In this document: positions 7,796-15,080 of the stretch, in pieces
How the letters are laid out: every line of letters begins with the position of its first letter
Numbering within the stretch: position 1 is the first letter of the stretch
IMG/VR virus record: IMGVR_UViG_3300021085_000013
Coordinates: 1 to 64,000 of that record
Direction: 5' to 3' (one strand)
DNA: 64,000 bases
Origin: a virus
Made by a program: the position numbers and the translations under genes
The notes under the pieces: generated by a model
Databases searched by the model: none
What the model was told of the DNA's origin: nothing
The model's input: the letters and a program-made list of their open reading frames with translations, nothing else

Positions 7796-9250
7796 CTACT
7801 TGTTAAATCTCTTGTTAATAGACTTCTTAACATCAGTTAAATCGTATAAAGGTTTCTTATCTTCAATAACAGGAGCAGCTTCATTTACTGTCTCTACTTT
7901 TTCCATAACTACAGCAACATCTCTAAGATCTCTAGTTTGCCAGAAGTTTCTTACTTGGTAAGCAGTTTCTAGTTTATGGTATTTAGATTGAGCTAAAAGA
8001 GCTGTTTTCTTGTTATCTGATAATTTAGACCATGTTTCTTTATATTCTTCTGGCATCATTTCAATAACATTAGGTTCGTTAGTTTTAACGCTATTTAATA
8101 ATGAAGAGTTCCATAATGTAAGAATTTGTCCTTCAGTTAAGAATCCTTTTCCTTCGATTGATTTTAATACTTTAGATTGATCTTCAGTATTTAATTCGTT
8201 GTATTCTGCTTTCTTAGCTTCAGAAATAAATCTAAAGAAATGAGGGTTAGTATTTTCTTTAACGGTTGCTTTTTCGATTAAAGCAGATAATTTAGAACTA
8301 ATTTCAGATTTGTAAGCATCTAGTGAATCTACTGCTTCTTCAACTTCTTCAGTTTCTTCAACTTCTTCAGTTTCTTCAACTTCTTCAGTAGCTTCAATTT
8401 CTTCTTCTACGAATTCTTCTGCATTTTCTTTATCTTCGGCATCAACGTCTTTAACTTTGAAAGTTTCACCGTCTACTGTAAATTCTGTTTCTCCGTCTGC
8501 GATTGCTTTAGCTCTTGCAGCACCGAATGCATTTCCTTCTTCAACTTCTTCAGTTTCTTCAACTTCTTCAGTTTCTTCAACTTCTTCAGCAGCCTCTTCT
8601 TCAGAAATTTCTTCGTCACCGGCATCGTCAACTGTATCTTCTAACTCGTCTTCTAACTCGTCAGATTTGTCTTCAACTTCTGCACCGTGATCTAATTCAT
8701 TATCTTCAGCATCAACAGTAGGTTCAGTAACATCTGTAGAATCGTCTTCATCTTCAATTTCTTCAACTTCTTTACCAGCTTCATCTTCTAGTAATAAGTT
8801 AGAATTAACTGTTTCTGCAACGTATTCTGCATATTCAGTAACTTTTTCTAAATTTTCTTTTAAGTATTCAATATACTTTAATAAGCCTTCATGGGTTGTT
8901 GCACCTTCATTATAAGATTCTGCTAAGTAATTAGTATAGTCTTTAATTGATTCAACACCTTCAGCAACATGCTCAGTATATGCAACGCTATTATCTAATT
9001 TCTCAGATATTTCGTTATTTGTAGTTATTGTATTATCTAAGTTTTCAGCAAGGTATGCAGAATACTCGATAGTCTTTTCTAATTTCTCAGCAAGATAGTT
9101 TGAATATTCTTTAACGCTTTCAACTTCAGACTTTACAGATTCATCACTATTTAAAGATTCCATTCCCTCTTTAATAGTTTTTATTTCGCTTGATAAATAC
9201 TGTGAATATTTATTAAAATCATCAGTACTTACGAATTTTGATTCAGCCAT
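7796..9250 (-). CDS. Possible separate scaffold protein from an internal start
   Basis: An in-frame ATG at 9250 gives a 484-residue protein beginning MAESKFVS, exactly where the protease domain ends and the coiled scaffold repeats begin. The preceding bases AAACTGAAAACAAA resemble the A-rich leaders of other genes here (for example before gp23). Nested protease/scaffold genes with internal scaffold starts are known in other phages. This one is inferred and needs protein evidence. Confidence 0.45.
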   Translation of the reverse strand: MAESKFVSTDDFNKYSQYLSSEIKTIKEGMESLNSDESVKSEVESVKEYSNYLAEKLEKTIEYSAYLAENLDNTITTNNEISEKLDNSVAYTEHVAEGVESIKDYTNYLAESYNEGATTHEGLLKYIEYLKENLEKVTEYAEYVAETVNSNLLLEDEAGKEVEEIEDEDDSTDVTEPTVDAEDNELDHGAEVEDKSDELEDELEDTVDDAGDEEISEEEAAEEVEETEEVEETEEVEEGNAFGAARAKAIADGETEFTVDGETFKVKDVDAEDKENAEEFVEEEIEATEEVEETEEVEETEEVEEAVDSLDAYKSEISSKLSALIEKATVKENTNPHFFRFISEAKKAEYNELNTEDQSKVLKSIEGKGFLTEGQILTLWNSSLLNSVKTNEPNVIEMMPEEYKETWSKLSDNKKTALLAQSKYHKLETAYQVRNFWQTRDLRDVAVVMEKVETVNEAAPVIEDKKPLYDLTDVKKSINKRFNK

Positions 9251-9844
9251 TTTGTTTTCAGTTTTATTTTCGGTTGTTAAAAGTTCTTTTGTATTTCCAA
9301 TTTCATAAATTTGAATGCTAGAATCGTTATCAAATCCGAAAGATTCGTTAACTCTTTTTAATTCAGCATTTTCAAAACCAGGATCTGCAACTAAATCATA
9401 AGTGAATAATTGCTTAATTTTAACAGTCCCGTTAGATTCAACTGTACCAGCTGCTCTAGATGAAATTTGTAAAGGAACACCAGCATCAACCAAAGCTTTA
9501 GCCTGACGACCAGCTTCAGTATCAAGTAATCTGATTTTACCTTTTACTTGTTTTGTTTCGCTATCATAGGATAATTCTTCAATAACGTGAGATACGTTTT
9601 TTAAAGATACATCAAATGTTTGTGGGTGATCTAATTCTCCTAAAAGTTTAGAAGAACCTATTTTAGATTGAAGAGCTTCAATTTGTGGAACATATTCTGA
9701 CTCAGTATAGATTCTATTATTTCTATTCTTTTTGTCAATTTCTCCAAATATACCTTCAAGGACATAAGCCCCATCACCATCTTGTTTGAATTCTAATTCA
9801 CTAGAAGATCTTTCTAGGATTAATAGATTGTTTTTTGTATTCAT
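7796..9844 (-). CDS. gp21: Prohead protease fused to scaffold core (gp21-gp22 like)
   Basis: Residues 1 to about 170 are the prohead protease that matures the head: GELDHP supplies catalytic His73, and ISSRA supplies Ser128/129, matching T4 gp21 His85 and Ser140. From about residue 200 to the end the protein is scaffold-like: five or so repeats of the type Y-x-x-Y-[LV]-A-E-x-[LV] at 225-345, then a very acidic Glu/Val/Thr region with two copies of an EEVEETEEV array, then a helical C-terminus. T4 encodes these as separate genes 21 and 22. An in-frame ATG at 9250 (residue 199) has a good A-rich start context and could give a free 484-residue scaffold. The fusion and late-type promoter motif indicate action in prohead assembly. 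Confidence 0.9.
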   Translation of the reverse strand: MNTKNNLLILERSSSELEFKQDGDGAYVLEGIFGEIDKKNRNNRIYTESEYVPQIEALQSKIGSSKLLGELDHPQTFDVSLKNVSHVIEELSYDSETKQVKGKIRLLDTEAGRQAKALVDAGVPLQISSRAAGTVESNGTVKIKQLFTYDLVADPGFENAELKRVNESFGFDNDSSIQIYEIGNTKELLTTENKTENKMAESKFVSTDDFNKYSQYLSSEIKTIKEGMESLNSDESVKSEVESVKEYSNYLAEKLEKTIEYSAYLAENLDNTITTNNEISEKLDNSVAYTEHVAEGVESIKDYTNYLAESYNEGATTHEGLLKYIEYLKENLEKVTEYAEYVAETVNSNLLLEDEAGKEVEEIEDEDDSTDVTEPTVDAEDNELDHGAEVEDKSDELEDELEDTVDDAGDEEISEEEAAEEVEETEEVEETEEVEEGNAFGAARAKAIADGETEFTVDGETFKVKDVDAEDKENAEEFVEEEIEATEEVEETEEVEETEEVEEAVDSLDAYKSEISSKLSALIEKATVKENTNPHFFRFISEAKKAEYNELNTEDQSKVLKSIEGKGFLTEGQILTLWNSSLLNSVKTNEPNVIEMMPEEYKETWSKLSDNKKTALLAQSKYHKLETAYQVRNFWQTRDLRDVAVVMEKVETVNEAAPVIEDKKPLYDLTDVKKSINKRFNK
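8335..8410. repeat. Short tandem repeat coding for EEVEETEEV
   Basis: An 18-base unit (CTTCTTCAACTTCTTCAG with slight variants) is repeated about four times on the plus strand. It encodes part of the acidic region of the scaffold. A second array lies at 8534-8600. Confidence 0.7.
8534..8600. repeat. Second copy of the acidic-region tandem repeat
   Basis: The same CTTCTTCAACTTCTTCAG-type unit occurs about three to four times, again in frame with Glu/Val/Thr codons of the scaffold. Such arrays can change length by slippage without breaking the frame. Confidence 0.7.
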
Positions 9845-9866
9845 ATATTTTAATACTATGTTTGTT

Positions 9867-9874
9867 TATATATC
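9867..9874 (-). promoter_or_regulatory. Late-promoter-like motif (GATATATA)
   Basis: AAAGATATATAAAC on the minus strand lies 23 bases before the ATG of the protease-scaffold gene. Confidence 0.5.
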
Positions 9875-9902
9875 TTTTGAAGAATAATGATTTTTCATTT
9901 TT

Positions 9903-10271
9903 CTATATTTCTAAGTCTCCTAGTTCATCTTCTAGGCTTGAGCCTTCTTCTCCTTCTCCACCATCATCTCCACCGGCTTCTTCTTCTTCAGTTTCCTTTT
10001 CAGTTTCTTCAGTTTCAACCTCTAAAAAATACTTTAATAATGTCTGCATATCTTCTTCAGTAAATGCATTATTACCATATTCTTTATAGAAATATTCTTT
10101 AAATTCCTTTTCAGTTTTACTAGTTTTAATAACGCCGATAATTTCAGCTGATTTAATCTTTTCACCTGAATCTAAAAGAATATCATCTACTATTACATCT
10201 GAATCGTCTCCGACCTCTATTGCGTCTTCTGTTAAATTAGAAAAATTTTTAAATGTTTGTAAGTGTTTCAT
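9903..10271 (-). CDS. Small acidic prohead core protein (gp67/gp68 position)
   Basis: It lies between portal gp20 and protease gp21, where T4 has prohead core genes 67 and 68. The 122-residue protein begins MKHLQTFKNFSNLTE, a capsid-targeting-like N-terminus with a possible protease site after Glu15. Residues about 90-122 are almost all Glu, Asp and Gly, as in gp67. The middle has a helical segment. I infer a core/scaffold component that is cut during maturation; sequence identity to gp67 itself is not evident to me. Confidence 0.65.
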   Translation of the reverse strand: MKHLQTFKNFSNLTEDAIEVGDDSDVIVDDILLDSGEKIKSAEIIGVIKTSKTEKEFKEYFYKEYGNNAFTEEDMQTLLKYFLEVETEETEKETEEEEAGGDDGGEGEEGSSLEDELGDLEI

Positions 10272-10298
10272 TGCTATTTATATATTCTTTTTTCTGGA

Positions 10299-11888
10299 TT
10301 ACATTGCCATAGGATCAACGTCCGGTTCTTCTGCGTCAATATTAGCTTGTCTTTGTTTATATGCTAAATTAGCTGCTTTATCGTCCGGTGATAATTTTAA
10401 ATATCTGTCTACTAAGAATTCCATATCAAAGTAAGGCATTTCTTCCATGGTAACTGGATCTGTTTTCATTAGAGAATCTTGCATTGTAGATATAAAGTCT
10501 AATCGTTTCTCCATGATTTCCATTTGTTTTAATTCAGCAAACATATTCTCTTCATTAAATTGAATAGCTATTTGAGTTCTGAAACCTGCATCATCTTTGA
10601 ATTCAGGAAATTTAAGACACATCTGTAGCCATAGTGGTTTTACTAAAATTTCTTGGAAAGAAGAACGTAATCTTTTAATAAATTTAGAAAACTTAATTTC
10701 ATCTCTAATCATACCATCAGCTGCAAGGTTAAAGTCACCACCACCGTCTTCATACATAAATCTATTGAATGGTATTTTAGAAACCATTTTTAATTTATCA
10801 TTAAAATATTTAAGTGCTTCTGTATCTGATAATTCGGGACCGTCTCCTCCTAAAGTTTCAATCTCTGGAGATTCTCCTTCTTTGGATGGTAACCAATATT
10901 CTTTGTTAAATTGGAGCATTGGTTTTCCATTAGTTGCCAATGTAGCTGAATCCCAATCAAAATCTACAACTTCTTTATAATTACCCATTAATTGAGCAAG
11001 AGATTGCTTAGCTCTTGTTTTAGATTTACCACCAACTGGAATAATAAACTTCATTCTATATGATGAGTTTGTAACCGCCCAGATAACTCTAGTATGTTCC
11101 ATTATTCTCATCAGGTTAAATGATCTTATAAGTCTTTCTAAGTAACTTACTCTCGAGGCAGTGGTTATTGAAGAATAAGAAAGATAGATAATCTGTGAAT
11201 CATACAGGACTCTCTCCTTAACAGGATCGTCCTTAAATTGAACCCATACTTTTTTACCATCATCTTTATTATAACCTGGCATTAGTGTAATAGGATCTAT
11301 TTCCTTAAATCCTATAATCTGATCTTGATCTGGGCTGTAAATAATTTCAAAAGAAAGATATCCGTCAATTAAGAATTTTCTAAAGAAGTACCATGCCGAT
11401 TGATCTGAATTAAATCCAAAATATTGATATAAATCTCTGTATGATTTATTTAAGTACTTTGTAACTTCTTCTGAAACATCCATTCCTATAAGTTCTGGAT
11501 TTCCAATAAAGTTCTTATTGTCATATACTATAGATTCGTCACATAGAATATCTAATATATCTTCTATTTCATCATGTGTGGAAAATCTTCTTAATTCGTC
11601 TCTTTTACCTTCATAGCCTTGGTCAAAGAAAGGAATATTTTTTCTCATGTTGGTATCTGCCATCGATAATGCGGCAAATGCTCCATACATGTTATCGTCG
11701 TCTAGTCCCATTTGATTCATTTGGCCGTAACCAAATTCATCTTCTACAGGACCTATTGCCTGAGATTGTCTTAAGACTAAATCATCATAATACATTCCGA
11801 AAGACGAGAGTCTTTTTAATGTATCACTTAAAGTGAATGATCTTTTACCAGTACTTAATGGTCCGTTTCTTTCTATAAATCCTGCCAT
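10299..11888 (-). CDS. gp20: Portal vertex protein (gp20)
   Basis: This forms the dodecameric ring through which DNA enters and leaves the head. The 529-residue chain has the T4 gp20 layout and length (T4: 524). Typical stretches are DELRRFSTHDEIEDILDILCDE near 85-105, a Y-F-F-R-K-x-L-I-D-G-Y segment near 167, and the NRFMYEDGGGDFN block near 375. It starts the run gp20, core protein, gp21-22, gp23 in the same order as in T4. Both a GTATAAT box and a late-type motif lie 20-35 bases before the start. Confidence 0.95.
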   Translation of the reverse strand: MAGFIERNGPLSTGKRSFTLSDTLKRLSSFGMYYDDLVLRQSQAIGPVEDEFGYGQMNQMGLDDDNMYGAFAALSMADTNMRKNIPFFDQGYEGKRDELRRFSTHDEIEDILDILCDESIVYDNKNFIGNPELIGMDVSEEVTKYLNKSYRDLYQYFGFNSDQSAWYFFRKFLIDGYLSFEIIYSPDQDQIIGFKEIDPITLMPGYNKDDGKKVWVQFKDDPVKERVLYDSQIIYLSYSSITTASRVSYLERLIRSFNLMRIMEHTRVIWAVTNSSYRMKFIIPVGGKSKTRAKQSLAQLMGNYKEVVDFDWDSATLATNGKPMLQFNKEYWLPSKEGESPEIETLGGDGPELSDTEALKYFNDKLKMVSKIPFNRFMYEDGGGDFNLAADGMIRDEIKFSKFIKRLRSSFQEILVKPLWLQMCLKFPEFKDDAGFRTQIAIQFNEENMFAELKQMEIMEKRLDFISTMQDSLMKTDPVTMEEMPYFDMEFLVDRYLKLSPDDKAANLAYKQRQANIDAEEPDVDPMAM

Positions 11889-11907
11889 GTGTTAAAATTA
11901 CAATTGT

Positions 11908-11914
11908 ATTATAC
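11908..11914 (-). promoter_or_regulatory. GTATAAT box before gp20
   Basis: GTATAAT on the minus strand lies 20 bases before the gp20 start and just inside the late-type motif at 11922-11930, so the portal gene may have two overlapping promoters. Confidence 0.3.
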
Positions 11915-11920
11915 TTCTCT

Positions 11921-12517
11921 TTATATATTCTTTTTTCTACGATGATCTTCAAATAATTTAATAAGCTGCTGTTTATTGATTCCCTGTAAGGAATTAAAGT
12001 CAATAATTGCCATTTTACACCAATCCTTATATGCAACTACAGCTTGATTAGATTTACCAATTCTCTTATATCTTCTTATCGCAAAATCATATCCGGATTT
12101 CTCTAAGTACTTTTTTGCACCTATATATGAAAATTTAGGTAATCCTCTTTGTGCATTTGCACTTTTTGTTTTAGATGCTGCCTTTATTATCGCAGAATAC
12201 TTTTCGTATACTTCGTCTAAAAAATCTTCTCTGATGTTAGGAGGAAGTATTGTTATATTTACTCCTATATCATCTCCATTATAAGGATCTAATGCAAGAA
12301 CTACTGGCTTATCATCAAACCACATTAAATTTTCTGAGACTGGTTTATAATTAAATACATATAATTTACCTGGTGTAAACTTGCCTCTAGTAGATCCTAC
12401 TGCCTTTTCTTTTCTATCTTTAAGACCACTTTCAAACCAAGCTATCGATTCTTTCGAAGCCTTAGCCCTTCCTTTGCCCTTTATTAATTTTTTTATTTCT
12501 TCTTTAATGTAGCCCAT
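11921..12517 (-). CDS. Conserved phage protein next to gp4, function unknown
   Basis: The 198-residue basic protein has a central segment, GKLYVFNYKP followed by WFDDKPVVLAL (about residues 50-80), that I associate with an uncharacterised T4-like phage family. The C-terminal half is helical and very Lys/Arg-rich, which suggests nucleic-acid contact. It overlaps gp4 by 14 bases and precedes the portal gene. T4 has gene 2 (DNA end protector) beside gene 4, but I see no clear gp2 likeness. A head-completion role is inferred from position only. Confidence 0.6.
   Translation of the reverse strand: MGYIKEEIKKLIKGKGRAKASKESIAWFESGLKDRKEKAVGSTRGKFTPGKLYVFNYKPVSENLMWFDDKPVVLALDPYNGDDIGVNITILPPNIREDFLDEVYEKYSAIIKAASKTKSANAQRGLPKFSYIGAKKYLEKSGYDFAIRRYKRIGKSNQAVVAYKDWCKMAIIDFNSLQGINKQQLIKLFEDHRRKKNI
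11922..11930 (-). promoter_or_regulatory. Late-promoter-like motif (GAATATATA)
   Basis: It lies 34 bases before the gp20 start, overlapping the final codons of the 198-residue gene upstream. Confidence 0.5.
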
Positions 12518-12992
12518 TGATTATAGTTTCTTCTGTTAGAACTATGAAATTCCAATTTCTTTGAGAGCAGAATTCTTTAGCTGCATTATATTTATCCATA
12601 TTTTTAACATATTGCTCTGCTAAAAATTTATATGACTTAAGAGCCTTCTTAGAATTTACTTTAGGAGGCTCTGGTTTTTGTATCTGTTGCTTTGGTTTGA
12701 TTTCTACTAGATATTCTTTAGTAGTTTTATCGGGCTGAATTGCCTTAAAATAAAAATCAGGGTAATATTTTCTTTTGGTAGAATCTTGTCTTGACCAATA
12801 TGGTATTTCAACCGGTTCGCTTGACCACATACTTACCTTTTCATTTTTGTCACACCACATCATAAACTTACGTTCCCAGGAACTTCTATATATGATAGGA
12901 GTAGGTCCTGCATATTTAGAAGGATTATTAGGTTTATAATAACCTTGATTGAATCCTGAATTTTTAGTTGGTTTGACATTCTTTATTGACAT
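12504..12992 (-). CDS. gp4: Head completion protein (gp4)
   Basis: In T4 this protein is needed to finish DNA-filled heads before tails join. The N-terminal half carries the family signature: YKPNNPSKYAGPTPIIYRSSWERKF with W-S-S-E-P after it (about residues 19-60), then PDFYF near 85 and an EIKPK motif near 103. These last two form the D-x(n)-E-x-K pattern of restriction-endonuclease-like folds that has been noted for gp4. Length (162) fits T4 gp4 (150). It overlaps the gp55 stop by one base and the downstream gene by 14, so translation is coupled. Confidence 0.9.
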   Translation of the reverse strand: MSIKNVKPTKNSGFNQGYYKPNNPSKYAGPTPIIYRSSWERKFMMWCDKNEKVSMWSSEPVEIPYWSRQDSTKRKYYPDFYFKAIQPDKTTKEYLVEIKPKQQIQKPEPPKVNSKKALKSYKFLAEQYVKNMDKYNAAKEFCSQRNWNFIVLTEETIINGLH

Positions 12993-13375
12993 TAGATGCT
13001 ATAAATTCCTGTTTGATTTTCAGAGTTACCTGATCCTTTGTCTATAGATAAAGTTCCTTTATATTTTTGAGGGTGAATCTTATTCCATCCTTTAGCATAT
13101 CCTCTCTTTGCTATCTCCGTAAAATATGCAAATGCATTTGGGTATTTAGGATTGAAATTTCTCCAATATTTTAAAAGGTCTAATATAGCAAATTGTAGAC
13201 AATCGTTCCTATCATCTTCGCTAACATACCTCATTCTATTGATCGCCTTTTCTGCCAAGAGAATTAACATTTTTTCAGCATCTCTTGTTAATTTATCCTG
13301 TTCTTTTGAAAGAACCATCTGATCAAAGAGGTCTCTGTTATTTAAGTAGTTTTTTGATTTTCTTCTTTTAGCCAC
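12992..13375 (-). CDS. gp55: Late-transcription sigma factor (gp55)
   Basis: This small sigma-70-family protein directs host RNA polymerase to phage late promoters with help from gp33 and clamp gp45. The core block DDRNDCLQFAILDLLKYWRNF, with NAFAYFTEIAKRGYAKG after it (about residues 54-100), matches the region-2-like part of T4-like gp55. It is 127 residues against 185 in T4. The start is GTG at 13375, as no ATG fits, and MAKRRKSKNYLNNRDLF resembles the family N-terminus. The usual hydrophobic clamp-binding tail of T4 gp55 is not obvious: the chain ends in GIYSI. A GTATAAT box lies 25 bases upstream. Confidence 0.88.
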   Translation of the reverse strand: MAKRRKSKNYLNNRDLFDQMVLSKEQDKLTRDAEKMLILLAEKAINRMRYVSEDDRNDCLQFAILDLLKYWRNFNPKYPNAFAYFTEIAKRGYAKGWNKIHPQKYKGTLSIDKGSGNSENQTGIYSI

Positions 13376-13399
13376 AGTGTTGTTGGTTTATTTATAGAG

Positions 13400-13406
13400 A
13401 TTATAC
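13400..13406 (-). promoter_or_regulatory. GTATAAT box before gp55
   Basis: On the minus strand TTTTTGAGTATAAT, preceded by TTTAACA, lies 25 bases before the GTG start. It resembles the boxes before gp44 and gp45. Confidence 0.45.
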
Positions 13407-13433
13407 TCAAAAATGTTAAAAAGTTTATTAACC

Positions 13434-13457
13434 TAAAAAAGGGACCATTGGTCCCTT
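13434..13457 (-). terminator. Rho-independent terminator after the 250-residue gene
   Basis: AAGGGACC and GGTCCCTT pair across a three-base loop, followed by a T run on the minus strand. It lies about 25 bases past the stop at 13480 and ahead of the gp55 promoter region. Confidence 0.8.
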
Positions 13458-13479
13458 CTCTATTTTACGATGATACGTC

Positions 13480-14232
13480 TTATGCGTTTAAAGCTTCGAT
13501 CTTATCTTCCCATATTTTGATCTCTGAATTAATTAAAGCATCAGCAGCTTTAATTTCTTCAATTGATTTATCAGCCTCAGCTAATAAACCTCTTTGATCT
13601 TTTAAGAAAGAAATCATTTCTTCAAACTTTGAAATTTCTTCAGATTTCTTAGCAAGTTCTAAAGTTTCTCCTTCTAACATTTCAATTAATACAGCTGAAG
13701 CGTCTTCTGAAGTTTCTGCCTTAATATAAGATACTGCTTCATTAGCGGTCGCTGTAAAGAATTTATTTAATTTGGTGTCTTTGTTGAATCTTGAAACAAA
13801 TAGATTTTCATCTAATTTGAATAAATCAACAGTGACACCTCCCTTCTTATACGTGGTAGCGAAGTCTAAATGCATGAAATTTTCTACAATTGTAGAAAGG
13901 TTTTCAAATAATTCAGCTTTATTTTTGTTTTCATATCTAACTAGTCCGCTGGCTAATACGTATGTTGAGAATGATTCTTTAATTTCAGATGTTCCATTGT
14001 AGAATTTTCCTTCTTCAATGTTGTAAATAAATTTTGAACCTTTGTTATACCATTTGATATCGTTTCCTACTATATCGAAATTTTCAAAAGCATCGATTGC
14101 GTTTAAAAATTCTTTATTAGTTGGTCTTTCGATAATTTCAATGTTGTTTTCTTTTATTTCGTAAGCTCTATTGTTTAAATAGAATTGAATACTTTCTTCA
14201 ATTTGTACGAAAGGTGCTAACATGTTTGTCAT
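13480..14232 (-). CDS. Hypothetical protein with a C-terminal coiled coil, 250 aa
   Basis: I do not recognise the family. The N-terminal part (1-165) looks like a mixed alpha/beta domain, and about 185-250 is Glu/Lys/Leu-rich helix likely to be a coiled coil. It has its own late-type motif 30 bases upstream and its own strong terminator, so it is a single-gene late unit, perhaps an abundant virion or assembly protein. An alternative in-frame ATG exists 4 codons inside (MLAPF). Confidence 0.75.
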   Translation of the reverse strand: MTNMLAPFVQIEESIQFYLNNRAYEIKENNIEIIERPTNKEFLNAIDAFENFDIVGNDIKWYNKGSKFIYNIEEGKFYNGTSEIKESFSTYVLASGLVRYENKNKAELFENLSTIVENFMHLDFATTYKKGGVTVDLFKLDENLFVSRFNKDTKLNKFFTATANEAVSYIKAETSEDASAVLIEMLEGETLELAKKSEEISKFEEMISFLKDQRGLLAEADKSIEEIKAADALINSEIKIWEDKIEALNA

Positions 14233-14261
14233 TTTATTATTCGTTTAATTTTATTGTTTAA

Positions 14262-14270
14262 CTATATATC
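14262..14270 (-). promoter_or_regulatory. Late-promoter-like motif (GATATATAG)
   Basis: It lies 30 bases before the 250-residue gene and overlaps the last codons of the gp15-like gene. Confidence 0.5.
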
Positions 14271-15077
14271 TAGATTGTTCTCATCAATTACGTTAGGATC
14301 GTCTGGTTGTGCCTGTATTTGCTCATCCTTTGCTTCTCCCTTATTAGATGTAATTGATTTTTGTTTTATTTCAAACATTCTATTTCCTGCATGAACTTCT
14401 GTTTCAAATTCAAAGGAAGGAATAAATGAATTTACCTCGATAGGAAATGATATTTTATAATTTTCTTTGTCGTCAAATCCAAAGTCTATTGGATTTTCTT
14501 GACCATAATCTTCAGGTAGCGAATAGTATGAAGCCAATCTATATGTTGCCTCGTCTAAATGACCTACCTCTACGTTAAAATAATTTGACTTATATAATCT
14601 TTTGATAATCATTTCTGTGATCTTAAATGAATCAAGGCTAGAAGATACTAATATTTCTATATCAAAACTAACTGTCACTGGGATCATTTCCACTTCAGCT
14701 GCAAAAGCCTGTAAAGCTCCATCTTTATCTAGTTTAGAATAATTTCCCATTATTCTTTTATTAACTAGCTTAGAAGATTCTATTGCCATTGATGTTATTC
14801 TAGCTACTCCTCTAGGAATTGCATCATAATTTCCATCTGCAAAACCAGGATCAGGATAACAATCTTCTCCAGTTGGTGTAGTAAATAAGAAAGTATCTCT
14901 TAGAAATTGATCATCTCCTGTAACTGAATAATAAAAAGGAACATCAATTATTTTTCTTTCGCTCTCGCTAGACTGTCTATAAAAATATACTTTATTATTT
15001 AAGTCTGCTATTAAGCCAATTATAATGTGCCTAACAACCGAATCGTCTGAATTATATTTAAGATTATATGTAGCCAT
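14262..15077 (-). CDS. gp15: Proximal tail sheath stabilisation protein (gp15-like)
   Basis: In T4, gp15 caps the finished tail and joins it to the neck. The protein is 271 residues against 272 in T4 and follows the same pattern. There is an ADLNNKVYFYRQ segment near 24 and a [I/V]-x-VPFYY strand near 46. A RGVARITSMAIESSKLVNKR block then sits near 88-107, followed by an IPVTVSFDIEILV strand near 132, a helix, and an EVNSF strand near 215. The last 40 residues are polar and probably disordered. The assignment is by pattern, not strong identity. It abuts the AAA+ gene upstream (3-base gap). Confidence 0.7.
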   Translation of the reverse strand: MATYNLKYNSDDSVVRHIIIGLIADLNNKVYFYRQSSESERKIIDVPFYYSVTGDDQFLRDTFLFTTPTGEDCYPDPGFADGNYDAIPRGVARITSMAIESSKLVNKRIMGNYSKLDKDGALQAFAAEVEMIPVTVSFDIEILVSSSLDSFKITEMIIKRLYKSNYFNVEVGHLDEATYRLASYYSLPEDYGQENPIDFGFDDKENYKISFPIEVNSFIPSFEFETEVHAGNRMFEIKQKSITSNKGEAKDEQIQAQPDDPNVIDENNLDI

Positions 15078-15080
15078 TTA

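Noticed and set aside
8335-8600. Regular short repeats that might be a CRISPR array
   Set aside because: There are no spacers: the 18-base units are contiguous and in frame with Glu/Val/Thr codons.
8457-8721. Two plus-strand frames rich in Ser or Leu/Gln
   Set aside because: They are shadows of the acidic tandem repeat in the scaffold gene.
10279-10287. Late-type motif before the gp67-position gene
   Set aside because: It lies only 8 bases from the ATG, too close for a promoter unless the mRNA is leaderless; not listed as a feature.
11845-12036. Minus-strand 63-codon frame across the gp20 start
   Set aside because: It overlaps both gp20 and the 198-residue gene in another frame and has no coding character.
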